The position numbers and the translations under genes are program-made. A DNA stretch of 64,000 bases from an uncultured Paracoccaceae bacterium (GTDB lineage Bacteria > Pseudomonadota > Alphaproteobacteria > Rhodobacterales > Rhodobacteraceae), in the NCBI GenBank assembly GCA_947495295.1, contig CANLYJ010000001.1, positions 248,001 through 312,000 of the forward strand, read 5' to 3'. This document shows, in pieces, positions 51,102 to 60,333 of this stretch; within the stretch, counting starts at the first letter, position 1; the number at the start of each line of letters is the position of its first letter. Under the pieces are notes generated by a model, which had not been told where the DNA came from, did no database searches, and saw only the letters and a program-made list of their open reading frames with translations.

Positions 51102-51526
51102 GCTTTGTGGGCAGCCCGCGTTTTCAACTGCCGTTGAATGGCCCCGAAATGCACCGGTTTATGGTCGGGGCGCGAGGTCTTGATATCCTGCAACTGGCGA
51201 ATAACCGTTCGTTCCGGGCCGCGCAGACGTTGCAAGGCAACCCGCAGAACCCAGGGGCGGCATTGCTCAACCGCATAGGCATGTAGGACCACGCGCTGCT
51301 CAGCTGGGGTCAGGGCGTCGTAAGGCACGGTGCAATGCGCTTTGCGCATCAGGTCGACAGCCAGCAGCATCAGGCGTGGGGCCTGTGATTGATCAGGTGG
51401 GGCAACAAGCGCTGATTGATATGCAGTCGGTAACAAGTTGTGCAGGTTTCGCAACTTGCGTCGCACCACCTGGTGAATGGACAGCCACGCTGCCGCCACA
51501 CTTATTAACAAAATACTAACAAACAA
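51098..51526 (-). CDS. small membrane-anchored protein, unknown
   Basis: A 142-residue reading frame with one N-terminal membrane helix (MFVSILLISVAAAWLSI) and a basic cytoplasmic part rich in Arg, Leu and Gln. The start would be a TTG at 51526 with only a weak ribosome site, and the stop overlaps the convergent methyltransferase stop. No family recognised. Its plausible membrane anchor and steady composition favour a real gene, but the evidence is thin. Confidence 0.45.
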   Translation of the reverse strand: MFVSILLISVAAAWLSIHQVVRRKLRNLHNLLPTAYQSALVAPPDQSQAPRLMLLAVDLMRKAHCTVPYDALTPAEQRVVLHAYAVEQCRPWVLRVALQRLRGPERTVIRQLQDIKTSRPDHKPVHFGAIQRQLKTRAAHKA

Positions 51527-51641
51527 AGGCTTTATCTATCCATCTTGCTGCCCCGGGGCCTTGTTAGCGGGGGGGTATGTTTACAATTTGACGCAAACCG
51601 CACCTTATTTCGTCAACATCAAGGGTCCGGTGCCATCTTCG

Positions 51642-51669
51642 TTGACACGCGGCGAATCCTGTCTATAAG
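51642..51669 (+). promoter_or_regulatory. rpsD promoter
   Basis: TTGACA (51642-51647) and TATAAG (51664-51669) form a strong sigma-70-type pair with a 16-nt spacer. It lies 120 nt before the rpsD start, leaving a leader of about 110 nt. Confidence 0.8.
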
Positions 51670-51675
51670 CCGCGC

Positions 51676-51785
51676 ATTCATTGGTGTTGGTGGCCCCCGC
51701 AAGGGGAAACCTGTCGCCCCGGCAAAATCCGGGGAGGAGGACAACGCCCTTCACGCCCTTTCGGGGTTCTTTAAGAAGGAGATCA
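51676..51785 (+). promoter_or_regulatory. structured rpsD 5' leader
   Basis: The leader contains two GC-rich stem-loops, CCCCGCAAGGGG near 51694-51705 and CCCCGG-CAAAAT-CCGGGG near 51717-51734, followed by GGAGG-like segments and an AAGGAG ribosome site near 51776-51781. S4 is a known autogenous regulator in other bacteria, so a translational control site is possible here (inference). Confidence 0.5.
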
Positions 51786-51789
51786 GCGT

Positions 51790-52410
51790 ATGACCAAACG
51801 TACCGCTGCCAAGTACAAAATTGACCGCCGGATGGGCGAAAACATCTGGGGTCGCCCAAAATCACCCGTCAACCGTCGTGAATATGGCCCCGGCCAGCAC
51901 GGTCAGCGCCGCAAGGGCAAACTGTCCGACTTCGGTATTCAGCTGCGCGCCAAGCAAAAGCTGAAAGGTTATTATGGCGATCTGACCGAGAAACAGTTCC
52001 GCCGTATCTATGCAGAGGCCGAGCGGGTCAAGGGCGACACTGGTGAAAACCTCATCGGTCTGCTGGAACGCCGGTTGGACGCAGTCGTTTACCGCGCAAA
52101 ATTCGTACCAACCGTGTTTGCAGCCCGCCAGTTCGTGAACCACGGCCACGTGACAGTGAACGGCAAGAAAGTGAACATCCCATCCTACCGCGTCAAAGAA
52201 GGCGATGTGATCGAAGTGCGCCAGAAATCCAAGCAGTTGGAACTGGTGCTGGTCGCCGCCCAACTGCCAGAGCGTGACGTGCCAGACTACATGGAAGTCG
52301 ACCATTCCAAAATGGCCGCGACTTTCACCCGGACACCAAGCTTGGGCGACGTGCCATACCCTGTCGCGATGGAACCAAACCTCGTGGTCGAATTCTACGC
52401 CAAAAACTAA
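51790..52410 (+). CDS. rpsD: 30S ribosomal protein S4
   Basis: A 206-residue primary rRNA-binding protein that nucleates 30S assembly. It has the usual S4 order: basic N-terminus [21 protein letters not shown], the SKF-like [13 protein letters not shown] segment, the S4 RNA-binding domain [41 protein letters not shown], and the C-terminal beta part. Length is normal. ATG 51790 follows AAGGAG. It is a single-gene unit with its own promoter and terminator, as is common in Alphaproteobacteria where rpsD lies outside the alpha operon. Confidence 0.98.
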   Translation: MTKRTAAKYKIDRRMGENIWGRPKSPVNRREYGPGQHGQRRKGKLSDFGIQLRAKQKLKGYYGDLTEKQFRRIYAEAERVKGDTGENLIGLLERRLDAVVYRAKFVPTVFAARQFVNHGHVTVNGKKVNIPSYRVKEGDVIEVRQKSKQLELVLVAAQLPERDVPDYMEVDHSKMAATFTRTPSLGDVPYPVAMEPNLVVEFYAKN

Positions 52411-52424
52411 TCGGGAAACCGGTC

Positions 52425-52448
52425 ATCCCGGACCTGATCCGGGATCTC
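52425..52448. repeat. single palindromic repeat unit, family A
   Basis: The 24-nt unit beginning ATCCCGGACCTGATCC is identical at all 24 positions to the reverse complement of the unit at 10471-10494. It lies 14 nt after the rpsD stop and just before the terminator. Confidence 0.88.
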
Positions 52449-52454
52449 ATGATC

Positions 52455-52482
52455 AAAGCCGCGCAATTGCGCGGCTTTTTTC
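52455..52482 (+). terminator. rpsD intrinsic terminator
   Basis: AAAGCCGCGC (52455-52464) pairs perfectly with GCGCGGCTTT (52469-52478) around AATT and is followed by further T residues. It also faces the 3' end of the convergent mdeB-like gene (52546). Confidence 0.92.
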
Positions 52483-52545
52483 GTGGACTGTCTGGTTTGA
52501 GCCCGTTGCGCAAAATGCTGCGAGGTGACTCAATGTCTGCCATAG

Positions 52546-54921
52546 CTAAACAATTGCAACAGTCTTTGGAATTTTTTGGCCAAAAGAAAGTTCACTTGCC
52601 GATTGTATGAGCGCGTCAGCATCAATTCGAAAATGACGATACAGATCGGCGATGGTGCCCGTTTGCCCAAAATGCTCGACACCGTGTGGAATGGTCTGGT
52701 GACCAGCGACGCTGCCAAGCCAAGACAAGGTTGCAGGGTGGCCATCAATCACGGTGATAAGAACGCTATTGCGTGGCAGGTCACCCAGCAGTGCCTCAAC
52801 ATGCGCCTTGGCGCCCCGAACACCGTTGGATCGCGCCCGTTGCGCTGCTGTCCAGCCTGCGTTCAGCCGGTCGGCCGATGTCACGGCCAGCACGCCAACA
52901 TCCCGCCTGCCCTGCGCGATATGGCCAGCGGCCTTGATGGCCTCTTGCGCGACTGCGCCCTGATAAGCGATCACGATCTCGCAATTTGGCCCCGGTTTGC
53001 GTAGCCAATAGGCGCCGTCAATGGCTCCTTGACGAAAATCGTCATCCACCCGTTTGCCGGTTTGTTCGATAGGGTTCGTGCTCAGGCGCAGATAGACCGA
53101 TCCGCCAGTTTCATCGCGCAACCAGGTGCGCTCATCTGGATCACCTTCGCCGTCTTTTTGCAGATAGGCAAAGGCCCATTCCATGATTACAGCCAGTTCG
53201 TCTGCAAAGGCGGGTTCAAAGGCGGCCAACCCATCTTGCGACATTCCGATCAGCGGCGAGGCGATGGATTGGTGTGCGCCGCCCTCAGGGGCGAGCGTAA
53301 CACCGGACGGCGTCCCAACAATCATGAACCGTGCATCCTGATAACAGGCATAGTTCAGCGCATCGAGGCCACGTGATACAAACGGATCATAGACCGTCCC
53401 GATCGGGATCAGTCTTTTGCCAAAGACCGAGTGTGACAATCCGGCAGCGGCCAGCAGCAGGAAGAGATTCATTTCTGCGATGCCGAGTTCGATGTGCTGA
53501 CCGTCCGGTGTGAATTCCCACTTGGCGGTTGAGGGGATGTTTTCGGCCTTGAACGTGTCCTCCTGATGCGCGCGTGCAAATAATTTGCGGCGGTTGACCC
53601 AGGGACCAAGATTGGTTGTCCCTGTGACATCAGGCGAGGTGGTCATGATACGCTGTGCCAACAGGCTGTCGCCTTTCGACAGGTCATCCAGAATTTTGCC
53701 GAAGGCCATCTGGGTCGAGATTTCGCGATCCGGGGATAGTGTGACTTGCGGAACCTCAACAACATCGTCACTGAACCGGCGCGTCCCTTTGGCAAAAAAT
53801 GGCGCTTTGTTCAGCATCGCTTCAAAGGCAACCGGGTCCGCTACAGTCGCAAACCTGTCCCACTCCTCGCCCTCTGCCACCCCCATATACTTTTGCCATG
53901 CCGCCATCTGGGTCCTGTTCATCAACCCGCCGTGATTGTCCTTGTGACCCGCGATTGGCGTGCCCCAGCCCTTGATCGTGTAGGCCAGAAAACAAACAGG
54001 GCGGTCGTGATCTACGGCAGCAAATGTGTCGGCCATTGTCGTGACACAGTTCCCGCCGAGGTTTTCCATCAGCGCGGCCAGTTCGTCATCGCTGCGCGCG
54101 CCGATCAGCGCGGATACATCGCCTTGATCGCCAAGGGCATCCATCAGCCGTTCGCGCCACACCGCACCGCCCATAAAGGTCAGGGCCGAATACAGCTGAT
54201 TGGGGCAATCATCGATCCAACGACGCAGTTTGTCGCCCCCCGGCTCCGCAAATGCCGCACGTTGCAGCACGCCGTATTTGACCCGGACAACATCCCAGCC
54301 GAAGGCGTCGAATATCTTTTCGACCCTTTGAAACAGCCCTTCGCGCACAACACCATCCAACGATTGGCGGTTGTAATCGATGATCCACCAGCAATTGCGC
54401 AGATCGTTCTTCCACCCCTCTTGCAGGGCCTCGTAGATGTTGCCTTCGTCCAGTTCCGCATCGCCCACCAACGCAATCATCCGCCCAAGCTGTTGATCAG
54501 CGCCCCAGCTTTTGGCCTGGATGTAGTCCTGCACGAGAGAGGCGAAGGACGTGATCGCTACCCCCAGACCAACAGAACCGGTCGAGAAATCCACATCATC
54601 TATATCCTTGGTCCGGCTGGGATAGCTTTGCACACCGCCAAAGCCGCGAAAGTTCTCCATCTTTTCACGGGTTTGATTGCCCATCAGATACTGGATCGCG
54701 TGAAACACTGGCGATGCATGCGGTTTCACCGCCACACGGTCGGCAGGGCGCAGAGTTTGAAAAAATAGCGCCGTCATAATCGACACCATCGAGGCCGAAG
54801 ATGCCTGATGCCCACCAACCTTGATCCCATCAACCTTGGGCCGGATGTGATTGGCGTGATGAATCATCCAATGCGACAGCCACAACAGACGTTGCTCAAT
54901 AATTTTGAGGTCTTTGGACAT
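52546..54921 (-). CDS. mdeB: AceE-like homodimeric 2-oxoacid dehydrogenase E1 (MdeB-like)
   Basis: A 791-residue thiamine-diphosphate enzyme of the transketolase/AceE superfamily. The ThDP-binding region GDAELDEG (153-160) ... DYNRQSLDG is of the AceE type (GDGEMDE in E. coli). Conserved parts follow: ADTFAAVDHDRP, KGWGTPIAGHKDNHGGLM, the second-domain GQHIELGIAEMNLF and TPSGVTLAPEGGAHQS. It is about 100 residues shorter than E. coli AceE. It lies 11 nt after a methionine gamma-lyase gene; in P. putida the MdeB E1 homologue oxidises the 2-oxobutyrate made by MdeA, and the same role is likely here. No E2/E3 genes are nearby. Confidence 0.85.
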   Translation of the reverse strand: MSKDLKIIEQRLLWLSHWMIHHANHIRPKVDGIKVGGHQASSASMVSIMTALFFQTLRPADRVAVKPHASPVFHAIQYLMGNQTREKMENFRGFGGVQSYPSRTKDIDDVDFSTGSVGLGVAITSFASLVQDYIQAKSWGADQQLGRMIALVGDAELDEGNIYEALQEGWKNDLRNCWWIIDYNRQSLDGVVREGLFQRVEKIFDAFGWDVVRVKYGVLQRAAFAEPGGDKLRRWIDDCPNQLYSALTFMGGAVWRERLMDALGDQGDVSALIGARSDDELAALMENLGGNCVTTMADTFAAVDHDRPVCFLAYTIKGWGTPIAGHKDNHGGLMNRTQMAAWQKYMGVAEGEEWDRFATVADPVAFEAMLNKAPFFAKGTRRFSDDVVEVPQVTLSPDREISTQMAFGKILDDLSKGDSLLAQRIMTTSPDVTGTTNLGPWVNRRKLFARAHQEDTFKAENIPSTAKWEFTPDGQHIELGIAEMNLFLLLAAAGLSHSVFGKRLIPIGTVYDPFVSRGLDALNYACYQDARFMIVGTPSGVTLAPEGGAHQSIASPLIGMSQDGLAAFEPAFADELAVIMEWAFAYLQKDGEGDPDERTWLRDETGGSVYLRLSTNPIEQTGKRVDDDFRQGAIDGAYWLRKPGPNCEIVIAYQGAVAQEAIKAAGHIAQGRRDVGVLAVTSADRLNAGWTAAQRARSNGVRGAKAHVEALLGDLPRNSVLITVIDGHPATLSWLGSVAGHQTIPHGVEHFGQTGTIADLYRHFRIDADALIQSASELSFGQKIPKTVAIV

Positions 54922-54932
54922 ATCAGACTTCC

Positions 54933-56138
54933 TTATGCTGCACGGCGTTTGGGTGGTTTGGGCAACGCCTGTTCGAGATCGTAGATCACGTCATCTAGTC
55001 CTTCGAGCCCTATGGATAGCCGCACCAACCCTTCGCTAATGCCATGTTTGGCGCGTTCTTCAGGCGTGTAAGTGGAATGGGTCATGCTGGCCGGGTGCTG
55101 CACAAGCGTTTCTGCGTCACCCAGCGACACGGCGCGTGCAATCATTTGCAATCTGTTCATCATCGCGCGCCCCGCCTCAAGCCCACCTTCCAGTTCAAAC
55201 GCAATCATACCACCGAACTGCGCCATCTGCCGTCGGGCCACATCATGCTGCTCAAAACTCTCCAACCCCGGATACCAGACCTTTTGCACGCCATGAGATT
55301 GTTCAAGCATCTCGGCAACGGCCAAAGCACTGCTGCAATGACGATCCATGCGCAATTCCAGTGTTTTGAGGCCGCGGAGGATCAACATCGCATTAAACGG
55401 CGCCATGACGGCCCCGGTCATATCTTTCATGCCATAAAGGCGGATTTCGGAAACCAAAGCCTCGGCGCCAACCACAAGACCAGCGACAACATCGCCATGG
55501 CCTCCAAGGTATTTTGTGGCTGAGTGGAGGACGATGTCCGCGCCATGTTTGATCGGCTGGGTCAGGTACGGCGTTGCATAGGTGTTGTCGACCACAACAT
55601 AGGCACCCTGCGCATGTGCAATGTCAGATATCGTCTGAATGTCGACAAGGCGCATGTTGGGATTTGCGGGCGTTTCAAAATACACAACCTTGGTTTTTCC
55701 GCTGATCGCGGCCGTCAGATTTTCTGGTGTCGTCAGATCCACATGGGTGACCTTTACGCCGAACTTGGCGAGCCCGTGCTGCATGAACGAAAAAGTGCAA
55801 CCGTAGAGAGTCTTGTCCAAGATCACCTCGTCGCCGGGGGCCAGCAGGGTCCACATGGTAGCCGTTATCGCCCCCATACCCGACGCCAGTGCCAACCCGG
55901 CCTCGGCCCCTTCAAGCACCGCAACACGACGTTCCAGCAAATCGCAGGTCGGGTTGGAAATGCGCGAATAGGTATGCCCCGCGCGATCCCCGGCAAACAT
56001 CTCAGCACCCGCTTCTGCGGTTTCAAAGGCAAAAGTTGATGTCAGATGCAACGGCGGCGTCAACGCGCCTTCGTTCTGCATCGGATCATAACCATGGTGG
56101 ATGGCACGTGTGGAAAAGCTGTCAGGACGATTGCGCAT
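54933..56138 (-). CDS. mdeA: methionine gamma-lyase
   Basis: A 401-residue PLP enzyme of the Cys/Met-metabolism family that splits methionine into methanethiol, ammonia and 2-oxobutyrate. Tyr112 and Cys114 in DKTLYGCTFSF and the PLP lysine Lys209 in HSATKYLGGHGD correspond, with a constant offset of two, to Tyr114, Cys116 and Lys211 of the P. putida enzyme; that Cys is the hallmark that separates methionine gamma-lyases from cystathionine lyases. It is upstream of the MdeB-like gene and divergent from an Lrp regulator, which reproduces the mde locus. Product methanethiol links to marine sulfur metabolism (inference). Confidence 0.93.
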   Translation of the reverse strand: MRNRPDSFSTRAIHHGYDPMQNEGALTPPLHLTSTFAFETAEAGAEMFAGDRAGHTYSRISNPTCDLLERRVAVLEGAEAGLALASGMGAITATMWTLLAPGDEVILDKTLYGCTFSFMQHGLAKFGVKVTHVDLTTPENLTAAISGKTKVVYFETPANPNMRLVDIQTISDIAHAQGAYVVVDNTYATPYLTQPIKHGADIVLHSATKYLGGHGDVVAGLVVGAEALVSEIRLYGMKDMTGAVMAPFNAMLILRGLKTLELRMDRHCSSALAVAEMLEQSHGVQKVWYPGLESFEQHDVARRQMAQFGGMIAFELEGGLEAGRAMMNRLQMIARAVSLGDAETLVQHPASMTHSTYTPEERAKHGISEGLVRLSIGLEGLDDVIYDLEQALPKPPKRRAA

Positions 56139-56243
56139 TGGTGACTCCTTGTGTTTCTAGAAGCATAATGTCGCCAATATTCAGCTATTTTCTTGTTATT
56201 AATGCTTTTTTCTGAGAGGTTATTGGCATAATAGACCACCAAT

Positions 56244-56711
56244 ATGTCAAAAATGGATAACAAAGACCAACAGATCATCCGCGCCCTGCAGCGCAATGGC
56301 CGCATGACGAATCAAGATCTGGCGACCGAGGTGAATTTATCCCCGTCGCCCTGCCTCAGACGGCTCAGGTTGCTGGAACAAAGCGGCGTCATCACCGGCT
56401 ATAGTGCCAATATCGATGCCGAGGCATATGGTTTGCCAGTAACTGTTTTTGTTCTGGTCAAATTGGAAAGCCATACCGAGGCAACGGTAAGGCAGTTTGA
56501 AACCGATATCGCGCGCGTCGATCAGGTGCTGGAATGTTTCGTCATGACCGGCACCTCCGACTACCTGCTTCGCGTTGTTGTGGCCGACCTTTCAGACTAC
56601 GAAGATTTCGTTCGCCGAAGGCTGCACCCGATCGGCGGTATCGCCTCTATCGACAGCAGCTTTGTCTATGGAGTTGTAAAGCAAACCAACGTGTTTCCGC
56701 CAATTGGATAG
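56244..56711 (+). CDS. mdeR: Lrp/AsnC-family regulator of the methionine gamma-lyase operon
   Basis: A 155-residue regulator with an N-terminal HTH (DQQIIRALQRNGRMTNQDLATEVNLSPSPCLRRLRLLEQSGVI) and a C-terminal RAM/AsnC effector domain (VFVLVKLESHTEATVRQFETDI ... CFVMTGTSDYLLRVVVADL). It starts 105 nt from the divergent mdeA. The spacer is more A+T-rich than its surroundings and holds GCATAAT twice (near 56163 and 56228) plus GCCAATA/TATTGGC, possible regulator half-sites. The gene name rests on position and family, by analogy with P. putida MdeR. Confidence 0.85.
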   Translation: MSKMDNKDQQIIRALQRNGRMTNQDLATEVNLSPSPCLRRLRLLEQSGVITGYSANIDAEAYGLPVTVFVLVKLESHTEATVRQFETDIARVDQVLECFVMTGTSDYLLRVVVADLSDYEDFVRRRLHPIGGIASIDSSFVYGVVKQTNVFPPIG

Positions 56712-56924
56712 CCAACGCCCTGCATGGCAAGTGCTGCCTAATAGCAGATATCGATATGACGGTAACGAACGTCGGCTTGGCTGCTTGTCCAAATGCTCAG
56801 CCGGATGCGCGCATGGTTGTAGTGCGGCACACTGTCTATGTCCGACCGCAGACAGCACGGTTCCCATGTGCTAAACAGGCGGAACGTCATTGAAACATCG
56901 CCCCAACAGCGCCCGAGGTGCCCC

Positions 56925-58058
56925 ATGTATACAAAAACGCCACCCTTCACGCTTGGCATTGAGGAAGAGTACCTGCTGGTCGATCTCGAAACGCTGGATT
57001 TGACCGCCGCGCCCGAGGCGCTGATGAATGACGCAGCCGATGTGCTGGGCGAGAAAGTCAGCCCCGAATTCCTGCAATGCCAGATCGAGGTCGGCACCGG
57101 CGTGTGTGACACAATCGCGGACGCGCGGGCTGATCTGGCACATCTGCGCAAAACGGTGGCCGATCTGGCTGGCCGTCATGGGCTGGCCCCCATCGCGGCA
57201 TCAACCCATCCCTTCGCAAAATGGCAGCAACAGGAATTTACCGACAAAGAACGGTATCGGACGCTGGAACGGGATCTGGCCGGGGTCGCCCGGCGCATGT
57301 TGATTTGCGGGATGCATGTGCATGTGGGGATCGACGATGATGACCTGCGCATGGATCTGATGCGGCAATTCACCTATTTCCTGCCGCATCTGCTGGCGCT
57401 GTCCACGTCATCCCCTTTCTGGGAAGGCGAAGAAACCGGTTTGCGATCCTACCGGCTGACCGTGTTTGACAATCTGCCGCGTACCGGCTTGCCGCCGACC
57501 TTCAACAGCCATGTGGAATATGAACGGGCGATCCAGACGATGGTCAAGACCGGCGTGATCGAGGATAGCACCAAGATCTGGTGGGACCTGCGGCCATCAG
57601 GGCGGTTCCCAACGCTCGAGTCCCGGATTTGCGATGTGTCGCCCTTGCTGGATGATACCATCGCCATTGCTGCCCTGATCCAAAGCATCTTTCTCATGCT
57701 GTTCGATCTGGGGATGAAGAACCAGCGCTGGCGGATCTATGATCGGTTCCTGATCGCCGAAAACCGGTGGCGGGCACAGCGTTATGGCGCATCCAAGGGC
57801 TTGATCGATTTCGGGTTAGGGCAGATCAAATCCTGCGAAGACCTGTTTGATGAATTGCTCGAAACCCTCGCCCCGCATGCCGCCGCGCTTGGTTGCACCA
57901 AAGAGGTGATGCACACAAAAACGATCCTCAAAAACGGGACAAGCGCCGAACGACAGACAAAAATCTACCACGATGCGATGGCAGACGGGGCCAGCGCGGA
58001 TGACGCTTTGCGGGATGTCGTGCGCGGATTGGTCAAGGAATTTTCGGTTGGGCTCTAA
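56925..58058 (+). CDS. ybdK: YbdK-type carboxylate-amine ligase (GCS2 family)
   Basis: A 377-residue ATP-dependent ligase related to glutamate-cysteine ligase. The N-terminal [12 protein letters not shown] is the GCS2 signature; further conserved parts are [72 protein letters not shown] and [12 protein letters not shown]. coli YbdK has weak glutamate-cysteine ligase activity and its real role is unclear. I chose ATG 56925 (MYTKTPPF), after GAGGTG, as family homology starts there. The 213 nt between the Lrp gene and this start hold nothing I can identify. Confidence 0.9.
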   Translation: MYTKTPPFTLGIEEEYLLVDLETLDLTAAPEALMNDAADVLGEKVSPEFLQCQIEVGTGVCDTIADARADLAHLRKTVADLAGRHGLAPIAASTHPFAKWQQQEFTDKERYRTLERDLAGVARRMLICGMHVHVGIDDDDLRMDLMRQFTYFLPHLLALSTSSPFWEGEETGLRSYRLTVFDNLPRTGLPPTFNSHVEYERAIQTMVKTGVIEDSTKIWWDLRPSGRFPTLESRICDVSPLLDDTIAIAALIQSIFLMLFDLGMKNQRWRIYDRFLIAENRWRAQRYGASKGLIDFGLGQIKSCEDLFDELLETLAPHAAALGCTKEVMHTKTILKNGTSAERQTKIYHDAMADGASADDALRDVVRGLVKEFSVGL

Positions 58059-58113
58059 TTCTTAACAACCCTTTGCGCACGCTGCATTAAAGGGACAATT
58101 CGGTGCATCGGGG

Positions 58114-58154
58114 TCCGACGTTTTGCCGACGTCTCGCCGACGCTCTGCCGACAG
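58114..58154. repeat. 11-bp tandem direct repeats upstream of hisC
   Basis: CCGACGTTTT, GCCGACGTCTC, GCCGACGCTCT and GCCGACAG follow each other with an exact 11-nt period (units start 58114, 58125, 58136, 58147). The GCCGAC core is invariant apart from the first base of unit one. It lies about 170 nt before the hisC start in a 266-nt spacer that otherwise holds no gene. Confidence 0.8.
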
Positions 58155-58324
58155 ATGATTTCACCAGAAAAACCAGCATTAACATATGATTCGTCAAAAC
58201 CTGGCGTTGCACCGGCCCCGGCGCACCGTGCGGTACTGTGACAACTGCCACCGCGCGCTACCTTGGTACTGGTCACTGCCGGGGCAGGGCGATAGAACGG
58301 GCGAAACGACAGGGAACCGACCAC

Positions 58325-59410
58325 ATGGGCAAGGCCATTCAACCGCAGCCGGGCATCTTGGATATCGCGCTTTATCAAGGCGGGGCATCACATCTGGACG
58401 GGATGAGCAATGTGCTCAAGCTCTCATCCAACGAAAATCCGCTGGGGCCCAGCGATGCCGCCAAAGAGGCGATGATCAGGGCCAGCCACGACCTGCACCG
58501 TTACCCCCCAACGGACCATGGCGCCCTGCGTCAGGCGATCGCGGATGTATGGGATGTGGATGCGGGTCGGGTGTTCTGCGGGGTGGGTTCGGGCGACGTT
58601 CTGAAACTGCTGGCAGAGGCTTACGCAGGCCCCGGTGATGAGGTTGTGTTTACCGAACACGGGTTTTCCATGTACCCGATCTATGCGCATGCCTGCGGGG
58701 CCACACCAGTGGTTGTGGCCGAAAATGAAAGGGTCGTTGATGTTGATACGATCCTGAAGGCTTGCAGCCCCAAGACGCGGTTGGTCTTTATCGCCAACCC
58801 CGCCAACCCGACAGGCACGATGATCGGCAGCGCCGAAGTGACGCGACTGGCCGAAGGGTTGCCGCCGCAAGCCCTGCTGGTACTTGATGGGGCCTATGCG
58901 GAATTTGTCGATGGGTTCGACGCGGGCAAAGCCTTGGTTGAGGCGCGCGAAAACGTCTTTATGTCGCGGACATTCTCCAAGATTTATGGGCTGGGCGGCA
59001 TGCGCGTCGGCTGGGGCTACGGACCACAGGCCATCATCGACGTGCTCAACCGGATCCGGGGGCCATTCAACCTGTCCGCCCCCGCATTGGCCGCGGCAGA
59101 GGCGGCGGTACGCGATACCGAACATACCGAGAAATGCCGCGCTGAAAACGCGAAATGGCGCGACTGGCTGGCCAATGCATTGGCCGAGCTTGGCGTGCCA
59201 TCAGACACCTCAACCGCCAATTTCATCCTCGCCCGTTTTGCTGATGAAACAGAGGCAAATGCCTGTGACGATCACCTGCGCAGCGCCGGGATTATCGTGC
59301 GCAAAGTGGCCGGTTATGGATTGCCCCATTGTTTGCGGATCACGGTTGGCGACGAAAGCGCATGCCGCCGCGTTGCCCATGCGGTGGCGCAATTCAAGGG
59401 GACGGATTGA
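58325..59410 (+). CDS. hisC: histidinol-phosphate aminotransferase (aromatic-capable)
   Basis: A 361-residue class II aminotransferase. PLP-fold landmarks are [11 protein letters not shown] (N-terminal), [49 protein letters not shown] and the Schiff-base lysine in [20 protein letters not shown]. HisC makes histidinol phosphate; in many Alphaproteobacteria this enzyme, lying next to tyrC, also serves phenylalanine/tyrosine synthesis. ATG 58325 gives the usual N-terminus; an in-frame upstream extension to 58238 shows no homology. Its TGA overlaps the tyrC ATG (TGATG). Confidence 0.93.
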   Translation: MGKAIQPQPGILDIALYQGGASHLDGMSNVLKLSSNENPLGPSDAAKEAMIRASHDLHRYPPTDHGALRQAIADVWDVDAGRVFCGVGSGDVLKLLAEAYAGPGDEVVFTEHGFSMYPIYAHACGATPVVVAENERVVDVDTILKACSPKTRLVFIANPANPTGTMIGSAEVTRLAEGLPPQALLVLDGAYAEFVDGFDAGKALVEARENVFMSRTFSKIYGLGGMRVGWGYGPQAIIDVLNRIRGPFNLSAPALAAAEAAVRDTEHTEKCRAENAKWRDWLANALAELGVPSDTSTANFILARFADETEANACDDHLRSAGIIVRKVAGYGLPHCLRITVGDESACRRVAHAVAQFKGTD

Positions 59411-60333
59411 TGGCGCAAATCTATGAACGCGTGGCACTGATCGGGCTGGGGCTGATCGCGGGGTCAATGGCCTATGCCATGCGCCGTGATGGTCTGGCAG
59501 GCGAGGTTGTGGGCTATGCCAAATCGGCCGAAACCCGCACCATCGCACGCGAACTTGGCATGTGTGACCGGGTCGCGGAAAGTGCTGCAGAGGCCGCAAA
59601 AGATGCCGATCTGGTTGTGCTATGCGTCCCCGTCGGCGCGATGGAGGCTGTTGCGAAAGAAATCGGACCGGTCCTGAAACCCGGTGCGACCGTCAGTGAT
59701 GTCGGTTCAGTCAAGCGCACAGTGGTCGAGGCGGTTGGACCGTATATCCCTGATAATGTACATTTTATCCCCGCACACCCGCTTGCCGGGACAGAACATT
59801 CCGGGCCGCGATCCGGCTTTGCAGAGCTTTTTGAAGGGCGCTACACGATCATCGTGCCTGTTGACGGCAGCGATCCTGACGCGGTGCAACGATTGACGAT
59901 GCTTTGGCAAGGCATGGGCGCGCTGGTCGAGGAAATGGACCCCGAACACCATGACCTTGTGCTGGCGGTGACCAGCCACACACCGCACCTGATCGCCTAT
60001 ACGATGGTTGGCGTGGCCGATGATCTGCGCCGGGTTACTGACAGCGAAGTGATCAAATATTCCGCCGCCGGTTTCCGGGATTTCACCCGGATTGCGGCCT
60101 CTGATCCGGTGATGTGGCGCGATGTCTTTTTGAACAATAAAGAAGCGACGCTAGAAATTCTGGGCCGGTTCACCGAAGAATTATTCGCACTGCAACGGGC
60201 GATCCGGCAGGGTGATGGTGATCATCTGCATGACTATTTCACCCGGACCCGCGCGATCCGGCGCGGCATTATCGAGGCGGGACAGGATACCGATGCCCCC
60301 GATTTCGGGCGTGTGAAAGCGCGCAAGGGGTGA
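59410..60333 (+). CDS. tyrC: prephenate/arogenate (cyclohexadienyl) dehydrogenase
   Basis: A 307-residue NAD(P)-dependent enzyme of tyrosine biosynthesis. The dinucleotide fold starts VALIGLGLIAGSMAYAMRRDG; later family segments are VSDVGSVKRTVVE, FIPAHPLAGTEHSGPRSGFAELFEGR, AVTSHTPHLIAYTMVG and the C-terminal SAAGFRDFTRIAASDPVMWRDVFLNNKE, all as in TyrC/TyrA dehydrogenases. It is coupled to hisC upstream and to the extensin-like gene downstream by TGATG overlaps. Confidence 0.94.
   Translation: MAQIYERVALIGLGLIAGSMAYAMRRDGLAGEVVGYAKSAETRTIARELGMCDRVAESAAEAAKDADLVVLCVPVGAMEAVAKEIGPVLKPGATVSDVGSVKRTVVEAVGPYIPDNVHFIPAHPLAGTEHSGPRSGFAELFEGRYTIIVPVDGSDPDAVQRLTMLWQGMGALVEEMDPEHHDLVLAVTSHTPHLIAYTMVGVADDLRRVTDSEVIKYSAAGFRDFTRIAASDPVMWRDVFLNNKEATLEILGRFTEELFALQRAIRQGDGDHLHDYFTRTRAIRRGIIEAGQDTDAPDFGRVKARKG

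Noticed and set aside
53746-54768. 340-codon open frame on the plus strand
   Set aside because: It is the antisense of the mdeB-like gene, whose motifs are complete on the minus strand.
58114-58154. CRISPR-like array
   Set aside because: The repeats are contiguous 11-mers without unique spacers and there are no cas genes in the window.
58055-58378. 107-codon open frame on the minus strand upstream of hisC
   Set aside because: It reads through the 11-bp tandem repeat, overlaps the hisC start and shows no domain or ribosome site.
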